The notes below the pieces were generated by a model. It searched no databases and was not told the DNA's origin. It saw only the letters and a program-made list of their open reading frames with translations. A DNA stretch of 35,707 nt from Planctomyces sp. (GTDB lineage: Bacteria > Planctomycetota > Planctomycetia > Planctomycetales > Planctomycetaceae), in NCBI GenBank assembly GCA_005798445.1, contig SYJG01000397.1, forward strand, positions 1-35,707. The letters run 5' to 3'. The translations under genes and the position numbers were made by a program. Positions 20,766 to 29,683 of the stretch are shown piece after piece (position 1 is the stretch's first letter; the number at the start of each line of letters is the position of its first letter).

Positions 20766-23552
20766 TTGACCGAACAACTGGCCGAGGACAAAACGCTCAA
20801 GGTGCGAATCTTCGCCTTGGCGAAACAATTGGGGATGGACACCAAAGTCCTGATCCAGCACGCAAACGATGCTGGCATCCCCGTGAAATCGTCGCTGGCG
20901 AGCATCTCGCCTGTGGAGCGCGACGTTGTGTTGGAATATCTCAAGACGAAGACGTCCAAGCCCGCACCGGAAAAGAAGGCCATCACTCGTGATGACGTGG
21001 CGACCGACGTCGCGGTCAAGGCGCGAAAGTCGATGCCCGTTCGGACAATGGCTCCCATCACTCGGCCGGTGAAACCCGCGCGAGAACCGGAAGCGCCGCC
21101 AGTGGAACCTGCTCCCGACGTCGAGCCAGCGAGACCACTGAGTGCCGAGGTTTCCGCAGTTACTGCTCCTGAAGCGTCCGCTCCCATGCTTCCGGCTGAC
21201 ATTGCCGCAACGCAGCCAAAACAATCGCCGACGGATCTGTCGGGATCTCCAGACGACGGCAATTCAGCGTTGCGCCGCGAAGACTACATCGGTCCGCACG
21301 GTGCGACGGCACGGACGCGCGAGATGCGGCCGATCGGCTCGACGGGAGACATGCGAGCGACTGGCACCGTTCGGAAAAGCAAACCGAACCTCCCGCAACT
21401 GGCTGCAATTCCGGATGCTCCGGTCGTCAAATCCAAGAAGGACGAAGGGAAGGCGCAGCGGCCAGACATCAAGATTACGGCCGAAAACTTTGACTCGGCA
21501 GGCCCATTGGCGGGTCGTGTGAGCCAAGTGGTGAAAGGGGACAAGGGACATCCGGCCGCCGGTGGTCCCAAAAAACGTGGTCCAGTCATCGACGACGATG
21601 GCGACAAGAAAACCATTTCCGGCAAGGGAGGCAAGGCACATCCCGGCGGCTTGATGGAATCACGCGACGAACGCCGAAAGCAGCGGCATTCGCGAGTCGA
21701 TGTCACCACGGAAGACGAAGAGGGCGCTCGCCGTCGTCGAAACATCAAAACGTATCGCTCGAAAATGGCTGGACAGCCGGAACTGAGAACGCACGCCGAG
21801 GTCGACGTGCCGATCTCGCTGCGCACTCTGTCCGAAGCAATGGGTCGGCCGGTCAAAACCTTCATGAGCATCTTGTTCAAGCAGGGCAAGATGGTCCAAA
21901 TCAACGACACGATTGACGAAGAGCTCGCGCTCGAACTGGCGATGGAAGTCGGCGTTGAATTGACCATCCTTCGTGAGAAAGATCTCGAAGAAGAATTGCA
22001 GGATGCGTTGCTGGTCGCCGATCCGGAGGAAAGCTTGGTCACTCGGCCGCCGATCGTCACGATCCTGGGGCACGTCGACCACGGCAAGACGACGCTGCTG
22101 GACAAGATTCGTTCGACAAACGTCGCCGCCGGCGAGGCGGGGGGTATCACTCAGCACGTCCGCGCCTATCAGATCGATCACAACGGCCACAAAATTACGT
22201 TCGTCGATACGCCCGGTCACGCGGCGTTCGGAGAGATGCGTGCTCGCGGAGCCAACTGTACCGACATCATTGTGCTCGTGGTCGCGGCCAACGACGGAGT
22301 CATGCCGCAGACCATCGAGTGCATCGCGCACGCGAAGGCCGCAAATGCGACGATTGTTGTCGCGCTCAACAAGATCGATTTGCCAGACCGCAATGAACAG
22401 CGAGTTCTCAGCGATCTCGCGACGCATGGTGTGCTCGTGCAGGAATGGGGTGGCGAAATCGAAATGGTCCGCACGTCCGGACTCGCTGGCACGGGCATCG
22501 ACCAATTGCTGGAGTTGTTGCTGCTGACGGCTGAGGTCCATGAACTCAAAGCCAACCCGAATCGCTCGGCGGTCGGCGTGTGCATCGAAGCATTCCGCGA
22601 TGAAGGACGAGGGCCGATCGCACTAGTGATGGTCCAGAACGGCACACTGCGAGTCGGCGACATCCTGTTGTGCGGTGGATCGCACGGCAACATCCGGGCG
22701 ATGTACAACGAGCATGACGAAGAGATCACCGAAGCCCTGCCCTCCACACCGATTCGAGTCGCTGGGCTCGATCTTGTCCCAAACGCCGGCGACCAGTTCT
22801 ATGTCATGGACGACCTCGATGCCGCTCGCGAAATTGCCGAGATCCGTCAGCAACGCGGTCGCATGCAAACGCTTTCGACTCGCGGACGAAAACGAACGAT
22901 GGAGGACATCCTCATCGCGGTGCAGGGTGGGGCGGTTCGAGAACTGCCGCTCATCATCAAAGCCGACACTCCCGGCTCGATCGAGGCCCTGAAGCACGAA
23001 CTTGGAAAATTCGATCACCCGGAAGTGAAGATCGACTTGCTGCATGCAGCGGTCGGTGGCGTTAACGAAAGCGATGTGTACTTGGCCAGCGCGTCGGGAG
23101 CGATCATCGTTGCGTTCCACGTCATCGCCGAAGATCGAGCCCTTCAACTTGCCGAAAAAGAAGGGGTCGACATTCGACGGTATCAGATCATTTACCAGGT
23201 CACCGACGAGATCAAGCTGTCGCTGGAAGGACTGCTCACGCCCGAGAAGAAGCAAGTTTCGACCGGCCGCGCGATTGTGTTGCAAACATTTGCGATCAGC
23301 AAAATCGGCACGGTCGCTGGCTGTCGAGTCCTGAGTGGCAGCATTGAACGCAACAGCCGCGTGCGACTGATTCGCGATCAAAAGATTCTCAACGATTACG
23401 GCCTCGCGTCACTGAAGCGCGTCAAAGACGACGCAAAGGAGGTCCGCGAAGGCATGGAGTGCGGTATCCGATTGGAAAACTTCAACGACGTCAAAGAAGG
23501 AGACCTGCTGGAGGCGTATCGCATCGAGGAAGTGAAACGGACGATCGACTAA
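20766..23552 (+). CDS. infB: Translation initiation factor IF-2
   Basis: GTPase that brings initiator tRNA to the ribosome. An N-terminal IF2_N module (LKVRIFALAKQLGMDTKVLI) is followed by a low-complexity Pro/Ala/Lys region to about residue 330. A second IF2_N module (DVPISLRTLSEAMGRPVKTF) leads into the G domain: G1 GHVDHGKTT from residue 435, G2 GEAGGITQHV, G3 DTPGHAAF from 481, G4 NKID from 535. Domains II to IV complete the protein. The frame is open from 20691, but GAGGA five bases before the TTG at 20766 gives MTEQLAEDKTLKVRI, the normal family start, so I choose TTG (928 residues). The stop codon is followed immediately by element E, before rbfA. Confidence 0.96.
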   Translation: MTEQLAEDKTLKVRIFALAKQLGMDTKVLIQHANDAGIPVKSSLASISPVERDVVLEYLKTKTSKPAPEKKAITRDDVATDVAVKARKSMPVRTMAPITRPVKPAREPEAPPVEPAPDVEPARPLSAEVSAVTAPEASAPMLPADIAATQPKQSPTDLSGSPDDGNSALRREDYIGPHGATARTREMRPIGSTGDMRATGTVRKSKPNLPQLAAIPDAPVVKSKKDEGKAQRPDIKITAENFDSAGPLAGRVSQVVKGDKGHPAAGGPKKRGPVIDDDGDKKTISGKGGKAHPGGLMESRDERRKQRHSRVDVTTEDEEGARRRRNIKTYRSKMAGQPELRTHAEVDVPISLRTLSEAMGRPVKTFMSILFKQGKMVQINDTIDEELALELAMEVGVELTILREKDLEEELQDALLVADPEESLVTRPPIVTILGHVDHGKTTLLDKIRSTNVAAGEAGGITQHVRAYQIDHNGHKITFVDTPGHAAFGEMRARGANCTDIIVLVVAANDGVMPQTIECIAHAKAANATIVVALNKIDLPDRNEQRVLSDLATHGVLVQEWGGEIEMVRTSGLAGTGIDQLLELLLLTAEVHELKANPNRSAVGVCIEAFRDEGRGPIALVMVQNGTLRVGDILLCGGSHGNIRAMYNEHDEEITEALPSTPIRVAGLDLVPNAGDQFYVMDDLDAAREIAEIRQQRGRMQTLSTRGRKRTMEDILIAVQGGAVRELPLIIKADTPGSIEALKHELGKFDHPEVKIDLLHAAVGGVNESDVYLASASGAIIVAFHVIAEDRALQLAEKEGVDIRRYQIIYQVTDEIKLSLEGLLTPEKKQVSTGRAIVLQTFAISKIGTVAGCRVLSGSIERNSRVRLIRDQKILNDYGLASLKRVKDDAKEVREGMECGIRLENFNDVKEGDLLEAYRIEEVKRTID

Positions 23553-23698
23553 GAAATCCTAAGGTCCAAAAACCAATGTCCAATGAATGTCCAAATCCCA
23601 AATCCCAAGAGTGATGGACGGCATTCGCGGGCTGCGATTGAACTGGTCATTGGGGTTTGGGATTTCCTTCGACATTGGTTTTTAGACATTGGGATTTC
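23553..23698. repeat. Element E: heptad-rich inverted repeat between infB and rbfA
   Basis: The 146 bases from just after the infB stop to six bases before the rbfA start form an imperfect palindrome. GTCCAAAAACCAATGTC (23564-23580) pairs with GACATTGGTTTTTAGAC (23671-23687), 16 of 17. AAATCCCAAATCCCAA (23593-23608) pairs with TTGGGGTTTGGGATTT (23650-23665), 15 of 16. Each arm is built of 7-base units; CAAATCC is repeated exactly at 23592 and 23599. Confidence 0.85.
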
Positions 23699-23704
23699 AC
23701 ACAA

Positions 23705-24172
23705 ATGCCTTCACGCCGGATTGCCAAAGTGAACCGAGCCATCTTGGAAGCGCTCAGCTCGGCGATCTTGTTTGAGCTGCGCGATCCACGTGTGAAGAAC
23801 GTGACGATCCTGAATGTTGAAACGACAGATGACCTTAAAGCCTGCAAAGTACGAGTCGGCGTGCGCGGCGACGCGAAAGTTCAGTCGCTGACGCTGCATG
23901 GTCTCGAATCGTCACGTGGATTTCTTCAATCGAAAATCGCCGAACGTCTGGAAACCCGATACACGCCGATCCTCAAGTTTGTCTTGGAACCGAATTGGCT
24001 CGATCACTTGACCGCCACGTCACAGGGTTTTCTCGAAGCGGCGGCGACTGCGATCGAAATCGAAGACGATGGAACCAAGTCAGAAGACATTGAAGTGGAT
24101 GTCGACAACATCGAAGAAGTCATCGAAGAGAATCCTGACAACGAAGACACTGTTGACCCTCCGGCCGAATGA
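23705..24172 (+). CDS. rbfA: Ribosome-binding factor A
   Basis: Binds the 30S subunit during maturation of the 16S rRNA 5' end. The 155 residues start [20 protein letters not shown] and contain the typical [19 protein letters not shown] and [13 protein letters not shown], then [20 protein letters not shown] and the KH-like core TPILKFVLE. An acidic tail of about 35 residues extends beyond the usual end. The frame is open from 23657 but those codons are the right arm of element E, so the ATG at 23705 is used. No good ribosome binding site precedes it, because the element reaches to within six bases of the ATG. Position after infB is conserved in bacteria. Confidence 0.93.
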   Translation: MPSRRIAKVNRAILEALSSAILFELRDPRVKNVTILNVETTDDLKACKVRVGVRGDAKVQSLTLHGLESSRGFLQSKIAERLETRYTPILKFVLEPNWLDHLTATSQGFLEAAATAIEIEDDGTKSEDIEVDVDNIEEVIEENPDNEDTVDPPAE

Positions 24173-24253
24173 ATCAGGTTGGGCTCGATCAGCCGACCTC
24201 AGTTAGTAATTCGCCATTTCCGAACACCCTCCGAACCCACAGGCACGTTGCTC

Positions 24254-25084
24254 ATGGCCGTCGTCAAGAAGACCAAAGCGTCCGACCTGCATTCTCTGTG
24301 CAAGAAGCTCGTCACGCAGTTGAAGAAGCACTACAAGTCCGCCAGCCATAAGAAGGATAAGGCGGTACTGGAGACGATGCTGTACGCCGTCTGTCTGGAG
24401 AATGCGACGCAGGAACATGCCGACGCTGCATTCGAACGGCTACACGAATCGTTTCACGACTACAACGAAATTCGCGTCAGCACATTCGCCGAGCTGGCGG
24501 AGTGCTTCGAGAGTATGTCCGAACCGGACGCTCGCGCGGCTCGTGTGCGGTCGATTCTGCAATATGTGTTCGAGATCAACTTCGACTTTGACTTCGAGCC
24601 GCTGCGGCGCAAGACGATGGAGCTGGCCGAAAAGCAGCTGCAGAAAATTCGCTTCCTGAGCTCGTTCGCACAGCTCTACACGTTGCAAAAATCGCTGGGC
24701 GCGCACACGGTGCCGGTGGATGATCGACTGCGTGACGCGGCCGTATGGTTGGGGCTGGCTCCGCCTCATTCCTCGACTGCGGAAGTCGCCGAGTTCTTGA
24801 AGTCCGCAGTGATGAAGGCCGATACCGCCACGTTCTGCGAGTACAGCCGCTGTCTCGCACTCGATGATCGCCTGACCCAGACATTCGCCAAAACGAAGCC
24901 GCCGGAAGACGGTTTCGATCTCGACGACATGCTGACTCGGGTCGAATCGCTGCTGCATGCTGCGAAAAAGCCAGCGAAGGCGGCAACTGCTGCCAGCAAG
25001 AAAGCGGCACCGAAAGCCAAGGCCGCTGCGAAGCCGGCGGCGAAGGCCAAGCCTACCGCAGCGAAGAAGAAAAAGCCTCGCTGA
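24254..25084 (+). CDS. HhH-GPD-like (endonuclease III-like) protein with Lys/Ala-rich tail
   Basis: Uncertain function. The 276 residues have an all-helical body whose motif order recalls the HhH-GPD DNA glycosylase fold: VLETMLYAVCLENATQEHAD at the N-terminal helices, ARAARVRSILQYVFE, and VPVDDRLRDAAVWLGLAPP, resembling the PVDTHVxRxxxRLGL segment that carries the catalytic Asp in endonuclease III. The helix-hairpin-helix with the catalytic Lys and the iron-sulfur cysteines are not evident, so DNA cleavage is doubtful. From about residue 238 the tail is made of Lys, Ala and Pro (KKAAPKAKAAAKPAAKAK), like histone H1 or bacterial HU-type tails, suggesting nucleic-acid binding. The ATG at 24254 is chosen because the upstream codons look non-coding. 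It is 81 bases after rbfA. Confidence 0.65.
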   Translation: MAVVKKTKASDLHSLCKKLVTQLKKHYKSASHKKDKAVLETMLYAVCLENATQEHADAAFERLHESFHDYNEIRVSTFAELAECFESMSEPDARAARVRSILQYVFEINFDFDFEPLRRKTMELAEKQLQKIRFLSSFAQLYTLQKSLGAHTVPVDDRLRDAAVWLGLAPPHSSTAEVAEFLKSAVMKADTATFCEYSRCLALDDRLTQTFAKTKPPEDGFDLDDMLTRVESLLHAAKKPAKAATAASKKAAPKAKAAAKPAAKAKPTAAKKKKPR

Positions 25085-25269
25085 CTGCTTTGAACCGAAA
25101 CCGTTCTAAGGCTCAACCCGTTAGCCCTTGTAGGCGAGAGGCATCCACGCATCCTCCAGGCCGGGAAACGAGGTTTGGTCGGAATCCGGCCGTTCGCTAT
25201 CATCCGCCGCGAAGGTTTGCATTCGAGTCACGCTTGGAATTTGGTCGCCATTCCAGGGAAGAGCAGGTC

Positions 25270-27546
25270 ATGACACAACCGCCACGAAGGATCGGAACTT
25301 TGGGACGAATCGGATTCGTGTTGAGCATCGCCTCAGGTGGATTGCTCCTGTGGATTTCACACGCGTCGGCATCCCGACAGTTGGCGCAAGACGAGTATGC
25401 GCCGAGCGACGCCACCCACCGACTTTTCCGCCGTGGCGAATTTCGACTCGACATCGCTGAACCGCCGGAAAATCCCGAAAAACTCAAGCCGGTTCGCGAA
25501 CGCGATACCGAAGGCCAGAAGCGCATCGACGCCATGGGTTGGTTCATGAAGGGCCGGTTCCTTGAACAGCGTGAGGAATTCAAAGCCGCCCTCGAAGCCT
25601 ACGAAAAGGCCGTGCAGATCGACCCCAGTGCGGTCGAGGTTTATCGCGCGCTCATCCCGCTGGCGTTCGGGATCAACGAGGCAGACAAGGCGATGAAGTA
25701 TGCCTTGAAGGCGGTCGAACTCACCCCCGACGATTTTCTGTTGCTGCAACGAGTCGGGATCAATCTGGCGACCAAAGACAAATTTCCCGAAGCGATCCGG
25801 ATGATCGAACAAGCCTCGCGGTCGACCAAGCTCGACAAGCTGTCCGGCCAATACGTCGCGATTATGCGCGACCTAGCATTGTTGTGCCTGATCACCGGCC
25901 AGGTCGACAAATCCGCCGATGCCTTCGAGGTCGTCTTCGATGCGAAGACCAATCCAGAGAAGTTTCATCTCGACTTCCAAATGAAGTCGGAACTCGAAAA
26001 GCATCAGCGCACGACTTACGAGGCGATCGGCCAAGTCTTTCTCGAAGCCAAGCGACCTGACCGAGCGATCGTCGCGCTCGAACGTGCGGCCTCGGCAAAA
26101 AAGACGAAGCCGGGCAACATCAGCTTCAGCCTCGCGCAGGCGTACTTGATGACCGAGCGGCCCGACAAGTCACTTGAGCACTTACAGACGTACTTCGACG
26201 CGCAACTGCAATCGAAAGGGAAAGCGGCGTATCAACTGTTGTCCGACATCTTGAAGGTTCAGGGCAAGTCGGACGACTTGATTTCGCGGCTGGAGCAACT
26301 CGCCGAGAAGGACCAGCACAATCAGACGCTGCAATTCTTCCTCGCCCGGCAGTATGTCGAAGTGAATCGCTTCGATGATGCAGAAGCTCGGTTCAAAAAG
26401 ACGCTCGAACGCGAAAAAGGAATCGAAGGCTACATCGGACTCGCGTCGTTGTATCGGCGGCAGAACAAACCGGCCGAGCTGCTGCAAGCACTTTCGCTAG
26501 CGTTCTCGCGCGAGTCGGAACTGGCGAATGCCGCCGAAGACCTCGAACGCGAACTGCAAGCAGTCGGTGCGGACGAGAAGCTCGTGGCCGGTTTGCTGGA
26601 AGTCGGCGCAAAACAGTCGGAGGGAGATTCGCCGAAGCTCGATTTCGCAAGCAGCGTACTGCTCGCGAAGATCGCGACACAGAACAAGCTGTACGACCCG
26701 GCCGAGAAATTTTATCGCCTGGGCATCAAGCTCCGTCGCGACCGAGCCGCCACTTTGTACGACGAACTAGCGCAAATGCTGATCCAGGCACGCAAGTTCG
26801 CAGAAGCGGTCAAAGTCATCGACGATGCGCTCCTCGAACCGTCGCTGAAGAACAATCGAGCCGCGTTTTGGTATCTGGCCACTTCAGCTCGCGAATTCGC
26901 CGGTGACACCGCCGGTGCGTTGTTCGCAGTCGCCGAGGGCCGCAAGCTCGCCGGTGACGACAATCCGCTGTTTCTCTTCCAAGAGGCTTGGATTCACTAC
27001 CACGCTCAGCAGTGGGATCAAGCAGTGCCGCTGTTCGAGAAGTTTGTGGAGAAGAATCCCGGCCACCGCCTCACCCGGCCGTCCCAGTTAAGCCTCTCGA
27101 ATATCTACGTCCAAAAGGGAGACATTCGCAAAGGGGAAGAGATCCTCGAAAAGGTGTTCCTCGAATCACCGGACGATTCGACGGTCAACAACGATCTCGG
27201 CTACCTCTACGCCGACCAAGGCAAAAATCTGGAGCAGGCTCGCAGCATGATTGAGAAGGCCCTGAAGGCCGAACCAGACAACGCCGCGTATCAGGACAGC
27301 ATGGGTTGGGTCTTGTTCAAGCTCGGCAAACCCGCCGAGGCAATTCCGTTCTTGGAGAAAGCCGTCCAAACTCCGCGCGGAAGCGACGCGACGATTTTCG
27401 ATCACCTGGGTGATTGCCAACACGCGCTCGGCCAGAAGGACAAAGCGATCGAGAACTGGCAGAAGGCGCTCAAGGACGCGAAGGCCGACAAGGCTCCCGA
27501 CCAAAAGTTGATTGAAAAGATCGAAGAGAAGCTCAAGCAGAAATAG
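25270..27546 (+). CDS. Exported large TPR protein
   Basis: A 758-residue protein with an N-terminal signal sequence or anchor (RIGFVLSIASGGLLLWISHA, possible cleavage after ASA) followed by tandem tetratricopeptide repeats over nearly its whole length. Clear units include FKAALEAYEKAVQIDPSAVE, ADKAMKYALKAVELTPDD, and near the C-terminus NNDLGYLYADQGKNLEQARS and SMGWVLFKLGKPAEAIPFLE. It should be a periplasmic scaffold for protein assembly; no enzymatic domain is seen. The last repeats resemble those of lipoprotein-type TPR proteins in cell-envelope secretion. The ATG at 25270 has AGG just upstream and begins the signal sequence; the frame is open further back without coding character. Element A follows two bases after the stop. 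Confidence 0.85.
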   Translation: MTQPPRRIGTLGRIGFVLSIASGGLLLWISHASASRQLAQDEYAPSDATHRLFRRGEFRLDIAEPPENPEKLKPVRERDTEGQKRIDAMGWFMKGRFLEQREEFKAALEAYEKAVQIDPSAVEVYRALIPLAFGINEADKAMKYALKAVELTPDDFLLLQRVGINLATKDKFPEAIRMIEQASRSTKLDKLSGQYVAIMRDLALLCLITGQVDKSADAFEVVFDAKTNPEKFHLDFQMKSELEKHQRTTYEAIGQVFLEAKRPDRAIVALERAASAKKTKPGNISFSLAQAYLMTERPDKSLEHLQTYFDAQLQSKGKAAYQLLSDILKVQGKSDDLISRLEQLAEKDQHNQTLQFFLARQYVEVNRFDDAEARFKKTLEREKGIEGYIGLASLYRRQNKPAELLQALSLAFSRESELANAAEDLERELQAVGADEKLVAGLLEVGAKQSEGDSPKLDFASSVLLAKIATQNKLYDPAEKFYRLGIKLRRDRAATLYDELAQMLIQARKFAEAVKVIDDALLEPSLKNNRAAFWYLATSAREFAGDTAGALFAVAEGRKLAGDDNPLFLFQEAWIHYHAQQWDQAVPLFEKFVEKNPGHRLTRPSQLSLSNIYVQKGDIRKGEEILEKVFLESPDDSTVNNDLGYLYADQGKNLEQARSMIEKALKAEPDNAAYQDSMGWVLFKLGKPAEAIPFLEKAVQTPRGSDATIFDHLGDCQHALGQKDKAIENWQKALKDAKADKAPDQKLIEKIEEKLKQK

Positions 27547-27548
27547 TC

Positions 27549-27629
27549 GTAGGGTGGGTCGAGTCCGCGAGACCCACCATTCACCTCACATTCAAAACTG
27601 GTGGGTCTCGATGACTCGACCCACCCTAC
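27549..27629. repeat. Element A: 81-base nested palindrome
   Basis: Two 31-base arms around a 19-base centre. The outer 17 bases, GTAGGGTGGGTCGAGTC, pair perfectly with the other end. After a 2-base mismatch the inner CGAGACCCACCA pairs with TGGTGGGTCTCG. Each arm also folds on itself (GGTGGGTC with GACCCACC), so cruciform or double-hairpin forms are possible. It fills the gap between the TPR gene and yebC, and a decayed copy is at 916-990. Confidence 0.9.
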
Positions 27630-27647
27630 GAAGACGATTCACGACAC

Positions 27648-28388
27648 ATGGCAGGACATTCTCATTCGGCGAACATCGCCATCAGGAAGGGTGCTCAGGA
27701 CAAGAAGCGGGGCAAGCTGTTCGGCAAACTCAGCCGAGCGATCATCGTGGCCGCTCGCAACGGCGGCGGTGATCCGACGAGCAACCTCGCGCTGCGATAT
27801 GCCCTCGATAAGGCTCGCAAGAACAGCATGCCCAAGGAAAATATCGAGCGTGCCGTCAAGAAGGGCACGGGCGAAGCCGGTGACGAGCAGTACGAGGAGA
27901 TGGTCTACGAAGGCTACGCTCCGGGGGGCGTGGCCGTGCTCTGCGATATTCTGACCGAGAATCGCAACCGGACCGCCGGCGAGGTTCGCGAGGTCTTCAA
28001 AGTTCACGGCGGAAATCTCGGCAGCACCGGTTGCGTCGGGTACTTGTTCACTCGCAAAGGAGTCTTCGTCGTTCCGGCTCAGAACGTTGAAGAAGATCGT
28101 TTGTTCGAGATCGTTCTCGAAGCCGGCGGCGATGACGTGCAAAAGGTGGGTGAGTCGTTCGAAATCATCTGCGAAGTGAGTCTCTTTCAGCAGCTCAACG
28201 AAGTGCTCGAAGCGGCGAAGATCCCGACCGACGTCGCGGAAATCCAACGGATTTCGAGCACGACCGTGGAGGTCGATGTCGAAACCGGAAAGCTGGTGAT
28301 GGAGTTCATCGAGGCTCTCGAAGACTTAGACGACGTCCAGACCGTGACCACAAACGTGAACCTGCCCGACGAGCTGACGTCAGCGTGA
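27648..28388 (+). CDS. yebC: YebC/PmpR-family protein
   Basis: Member of the YebC/PmpR/TACO1 family, known as DNA-binding regulators in some bacteria and as translation factors for difficult (for example polyproline) sequences in others. The 246 residues match the full family length. The hallmark N-terminus is MAGHSHSANIAIRKGAQDKK, where most members have MAGHSKWANIKHRK. FGKLSRAIIVAARNGGGDP, MPKENIERAVKKGTGE, YEGYAPGGVAVLCDILTENR and GGNLGSTGCVGYLFTRKGVF follow. It is the gene immediately before ruvB (15 bases); yebC next to ruv genes is a common arrangement. Element A separates it from the TPR gene. Confidence 0.95.
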   Translation: MAGHSHSANIAIRKGAQDKKRGKLFGKLSRAIIVAARNGGGDPTSNLALRYALDKARKNSMPKENIERAVKKGTGEAGDEQYEEMVYEGYAPGGVAVLCDILTENRNRTAGEVREVFKVHGGNLGSTGCVGYLFTRKGVFVVPAQNVEEDRLFEIVLEAGGDDVQKVGESFEIICEVSLFQQLNEVLEAAKIPTDVAEIQRISSTTVEVDVETGKLVMEFIEALEDLDDVQTVTTNVNLPDELTSA

Positions 28389-28403
28389 ACGGAGTCGAGT
28401 GGC

Positions 28404-29483
28404 ATGGCGCGGCAACGAATCATCAACGGCGACGACCAGCCAGACGACGAACCGCCGCGCAAGCCGCCCGCGATTGAGTTCCGTCCCGACGACGAAAAGC
28501 ACGACGACGAACTCCGCCCGCAAAAGCTGGACGACGTGGTCGGCCAGCGCAAAGCGGTCGAACGACTGCGGATCATGCTCGATGCTGCCAAGAAGCGCAA
28601 TGAACCGCTCGGCCATCTGCTGTTCGACGGCCCACCGGGTCTTGGCAAGACGACGTTTGCGACTGTGATCCCGAAGGAACTCGGAGTCGATTTTCAGATC
28701 GCGTCCGCACCCGCGCTCACTGCTCCGAAGGACGTGTTGCCGTATTTGACGAACGCGGGCTTCGGCTCGGTACTGTTCCTCGATGAGATTCATCGCTTGC
28801 CGCCGGCCGTTGAAGAATTTTTGTATCCGGTCATGGAAGACTTCCGAGTCGATATCTCACTCGGCGAGGGCATGAATGCTCGCACGATCAACATGCCGCT
28901 GAAGAAATTCACGGTGATCGGTGCGACGACCCGCAGCGGCCTGCTGACCGCTCCGCTACGAGACCGGTTCGTGAATCGACTACATCTCGATTTCTACGAC
29001 GACGATGACCTTGCCGAGATCGTGAATCGCAACGCTCGCAAGCTGCGGAGTGAGATCGAACCAGCCGCCTCCGCCGAGATTTCCAAACGGAGCCGAGGCA
29101 CGCCGCGCAAGGCCAACAACCTGCTCTACTGGTGCCGCGACTACGCCGACAGCCGGGCGGCAGGCCGTATCACGGTTGACGTCGCCAAACTCGCTCTCGA
29201 AATGATCGAGGTCGATCACGTCGGCCTGGATGAGCTCGACCGCAAGTATCTGCTGACGCTGATCAACATCTTCGCGGGCGGCCCGGCCGGCCTGACCGCG
29301 ATCGCTCACAGCATGAGCTGTCCGTCCGACACGCTCGAAGACGAGATCGAGCCGTTTCTGCTCCGAGTCGGCTTCGTGCAGCGCACGCCACGTGGCCGAG
29401 TCGTGACTGCTGCCGCGTTGAATCATTTGGGCATCGCGATTCCGCCGCCGCCGGAGCCGCCGAGCCAAGGGACGCTGTTTTAG
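28404..29483 (+). CDS. ruvB: Holliday junction branch-migration ATPase RuvB
   Basis: AAA+ motor that with RuvA moves Holliday junctions. The 359 residues have an acidic N-terminal extension (about 35 residues), then [19 protein letters not shown], Walker [12 protein letters not shown] (about 76-84), Walker [10 protein letters not shown] (about 126), the sensor/arginine-finger stretch [17 protein letters not shown], and a winged-helix C-terminus with [20 protein letters not shown] and [15 protein letters not shown]. All catalytic motifs are present. ruvA and ruvC are not in the window. It ends directly before the element B pair at 29484. Confidence 0.95.
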   Translation: MARQRIINGDDQPDDEPPRKPPAIEFRPDDEKHDDELRPQKLDDVVGQRKAVERLRIMLDAAKKRNEPLGHLLFDGPPGLGKTTFATVIPKELGVDFQIASAPALTAPKDVLPYLTNAGFGSVLFLDEIHRLPPAVEEFLYPVMEDFRVDISLGEGMNARTINMPLKKFTVIGATTRSGLLTAPLRDRFVNRLHLDFYDDDDLAEIVNRNARKLRSEIEPAASAEISKRSRGTPRKANNLLYWCRDYADSRAAGRITVDVAKLALEMIEVDHVGLDELDRKYLLTLINIFAGGPAGLTAIAHSMSCPSDTLEDEIEPFLLRVGFVQRTPRGRVVTAAALNHLGIAIPPPPEPPSQGTLF

Positions 29484-29603
29484 ATTTGGAGTGTGGTGAC
29501 CTGAGTCACCGCTTTTCAAACAACGTCGAAAGGCCAATTGCCGATCCAACCTGTCAAACGGCGCGTTTTGAAAAGCGACGACTCAGGTCGTCGCACTCCA
29601 AAG
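29484..29603. repeat. Element B, heterotypic inverted pair (locus 2)
   Basis: The same design as locus 1, in reverse order. The left arm (29484-29520) carries the GTGGTGAC/GTCACCGC hairpin, with one G-T pair. The right arm (29564-29603) carries GCGACGAC/GTCGTCGC. The reverse complement of the right arm matches the left arm of locus 1 at 39 of 40 bases, 19 kb away. The spacer is 43 bases. Confidence 0.85.
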
Positions 29604-29604
29604 C

Positions 29605-29623
29605 GGCAGGTTGAAAACCTGCC
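29605..29623. repeat. Element C hairpin, second locus
   Basis: GGCAGGTT, loop GAA, AACCTGCC, followed by CCACGTT. Compared with 14781-14799 the stem has one base pair flipped (C-G to G-C), so pairing is kept; the loop and the 3' flank are identical. It abuts element B and lies about 60 bases before the aminotransferase start. Confidence 0.8.
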
Positions 29624-29683
29624 CCACGTTCGCTGCAATGCCGCGCGACTTTTCCTTGCACTCTCCAACGAAGATCGAACGCC

